Part shown: in pieces, positions 4,890-5,565 of the stretch
How positions within the stretch are numbered: the stretch's first letter is position 1
Layout of the letters: every line of letters starts with the position of its first letter
Source of the DNA: Bacillota bacterium
GTDB lineage: Bacteria; Bacillota_I; Bacilli_A; RF39; UBA660
Direction of reading: 5' to 3'
NCBI GenBank assembly: GCA_018381595.1
Contig: JAGZRP010000068.1
Location: 1 to 5,565 of the forward strand
DNA: 5,565 nt
The notes under the pieces: model-generated
What the model was told of the DNA's origin: nothing
Databases searched by the model: none
What the model saw: the letters and a program-made list of their open reading frames with translations, nothing else
Program-made: the position numbers and the translations under genes

Positions 4890-5565
4890 TTAAATTTTTT
4901 TCACTTTTACTTTTTCTTCTGGCATAAATTGTAAAGTTCTTTTTAATCTAGAAGTATCTTTTAAAATACAAGTCATCGTTTGACCAAGGCGTATTTTTTC
5001 TTTGCTCTTTTTATGTAGATATAAATATCCATCTTTAGAAAATTCATAATCAGATAATTCTCGTTTTGGGATAAATCCCTGAATTCCATTATCCAAAGAA
5101 ATTATAATTCCATATGTATCCATTGATACGACTTTGACATCAAATAACTCCCCGATATATTGTTCAAAATATTCTGCAGCTTTTAAATTATCAACAGCAC
5201 GTTCACACATTTCTGCATTCACTTCACATTTGGAACAATGCATCAGATCATCACTGTATTTTATCATCAATGGAAATTGTTCTGTCGAATCGAAGGTATT
5301 ATCTAGTTCTTTTTTGATTGCTCGCTGAGCAATTAAATCTGGATAACGACGAATTGGGGATGTTAAATGAGAATAATTTTCACTCGCTAAACCAAAATGG
5401 TGCAAATTAGATGGAGAATAATAAGCTTTTGGCATAGCCCTTAATAATAAGTTTTCAATGATTGGATAATTTTCATCCTCTCGAACCTCATCTAAAATGG
5501 CTTCGATTTGACTAGGATAAATTTGTTCCTCTGGAGCAACAGAGAATTCATATCCCATTTTATTC
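4890..5565 (-). CDS. rnr: Ribonuclease R, C-terminal part (N terminus outside the window)
   Basis: A processive 3'-to-5' exoribonuclease of the RNB family that degrades structured RNA, takes part in tRNA/rRNA quality control and works with tmRNA (SmpB) in decay of non-stop messages. The visible 225 codons remain open to the right edge (codons AAT AAA precede the first Met), so that Met is internal. The end of the RNB catalytic domain is recognisable from LLLRAMPKAYYSPSNLHHFG and SHLTSPIRRYPDLIAQRAI, the hallmark RNase R/RNase II block. A C-terminal S1 RNA-binding domain follows, from about ELFDVKVVSMDTYGIIISLD to LKDTSRLKRTLQFM, with a short basic tail KVKVKKI. The catalytic aspartates lie in the missing N-terminal portion. 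RNase R is preferred over RNase II because it is the usual Bacillota enzyme. A terminator lies directly after the stop. Confidence 0.95.
   Translation of the reverse strand, partial: NKMGYEFSVAPEEQIYPSQIEAILDEVREDENYPIIENLLLRAMPKAYYSPSNLHHFGLASENYSHLTSPIRRYPDLIAQRAIKKELDNTFDSTEQFPLMIKYSDDLMHCSKCEVNAEMCERAVDNLKAAEYFEQYIGELFDVKVVSMDTYGIIISLDNGIQGFIPKRELSDYEFSKDGYLYLHKKSKEKIRLGQTMTCILKDTSRLKRTLQFMPEEKVKVKKI

Noticed and set aside
330..4892. Mycoplasma-type code (TGA as Trp), suggested by six stop codons of which none is TGA
   Set aside because: The stops are four TAG and two TAA, but every Trp codon I checked in the AraC, Cdd1-family and gltX genes is TGG. The sample is too small, and nothing requires the alternative code.

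Overview
The window is AT-rich (roughly 30% GC by eye) and every supported gene lies on the minus strand. Strong GGAGG-type ribosome binding sites, extended -10 promoters (TRTGnTATAAT), U-tract terminators and the protein families point to a low-GC Bacillota, perhaps a relative of the Bacilli or Erysipelotrichia. Species cannot be read from this sequence. Alanine racemase implies a peptidoglycan wall. All Trp codons I checked are TGG, so the standard bacterial code fits. No mobile element, CRISPR array, phage gene or integrase is visible. This is mostly a compact housekeeping stretch.

In transcription order (right to left): (1) 5565-4890, the C-terminal part of ribonuclease R, ending in a terminator. 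(2) 4853-3084, a translation block made of a promoter, tRNA-Gln(CTG), a modest terminator, gltX (glutamyl-tRNA synthetase), a second promoter, a hairpin, tRNA-Glu(CTC) and a strong terminator. (3) 3050-1465, a small operon with its own extended -10, encoding an AraC-type regulator, a VOC (glyoxalase-fold) protein and a small helix-hairpin-helix protein of the Cdd1 family, closed by a terminator. (4) 1445-1, a promoter, alr (alanine racemase), and a tightly coupled unknown gene that runs off the left edge.

Two observations stand out. First, the gltX reading frame is intact but lacks about 50 residues of the catalytic Rossmann fold. It passes directly from the PSPTG..H part of the HIGH motif to the DEGP segment, so the rest of the HIGH motif and the RIEDTD glutamate-binding strand are absent. 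The remaining protein looks well conserved. This is either a recent in-frame deletion in a gene that is normally essential, a specialised or defective second copy, or a sequence or assembly artefact. Second, gltX lies between a tRNA-Gln and a tRNA-Glu gene. These are the two substrates of a non-discriminating GluRS in bacteria that make Gln-tRNA through GatCAB. Both tRNAs carry C34 anticodons, and gltX has no clear promoter of its own, so its expression may depend on read-through from the tRNA-Gln transcript.

The annotated starts of the AraC and VOC genes were chosen from their ribosome binding sites and are shorter than the longest possible frames. There is no gene-free stretch longer than 300 bases.
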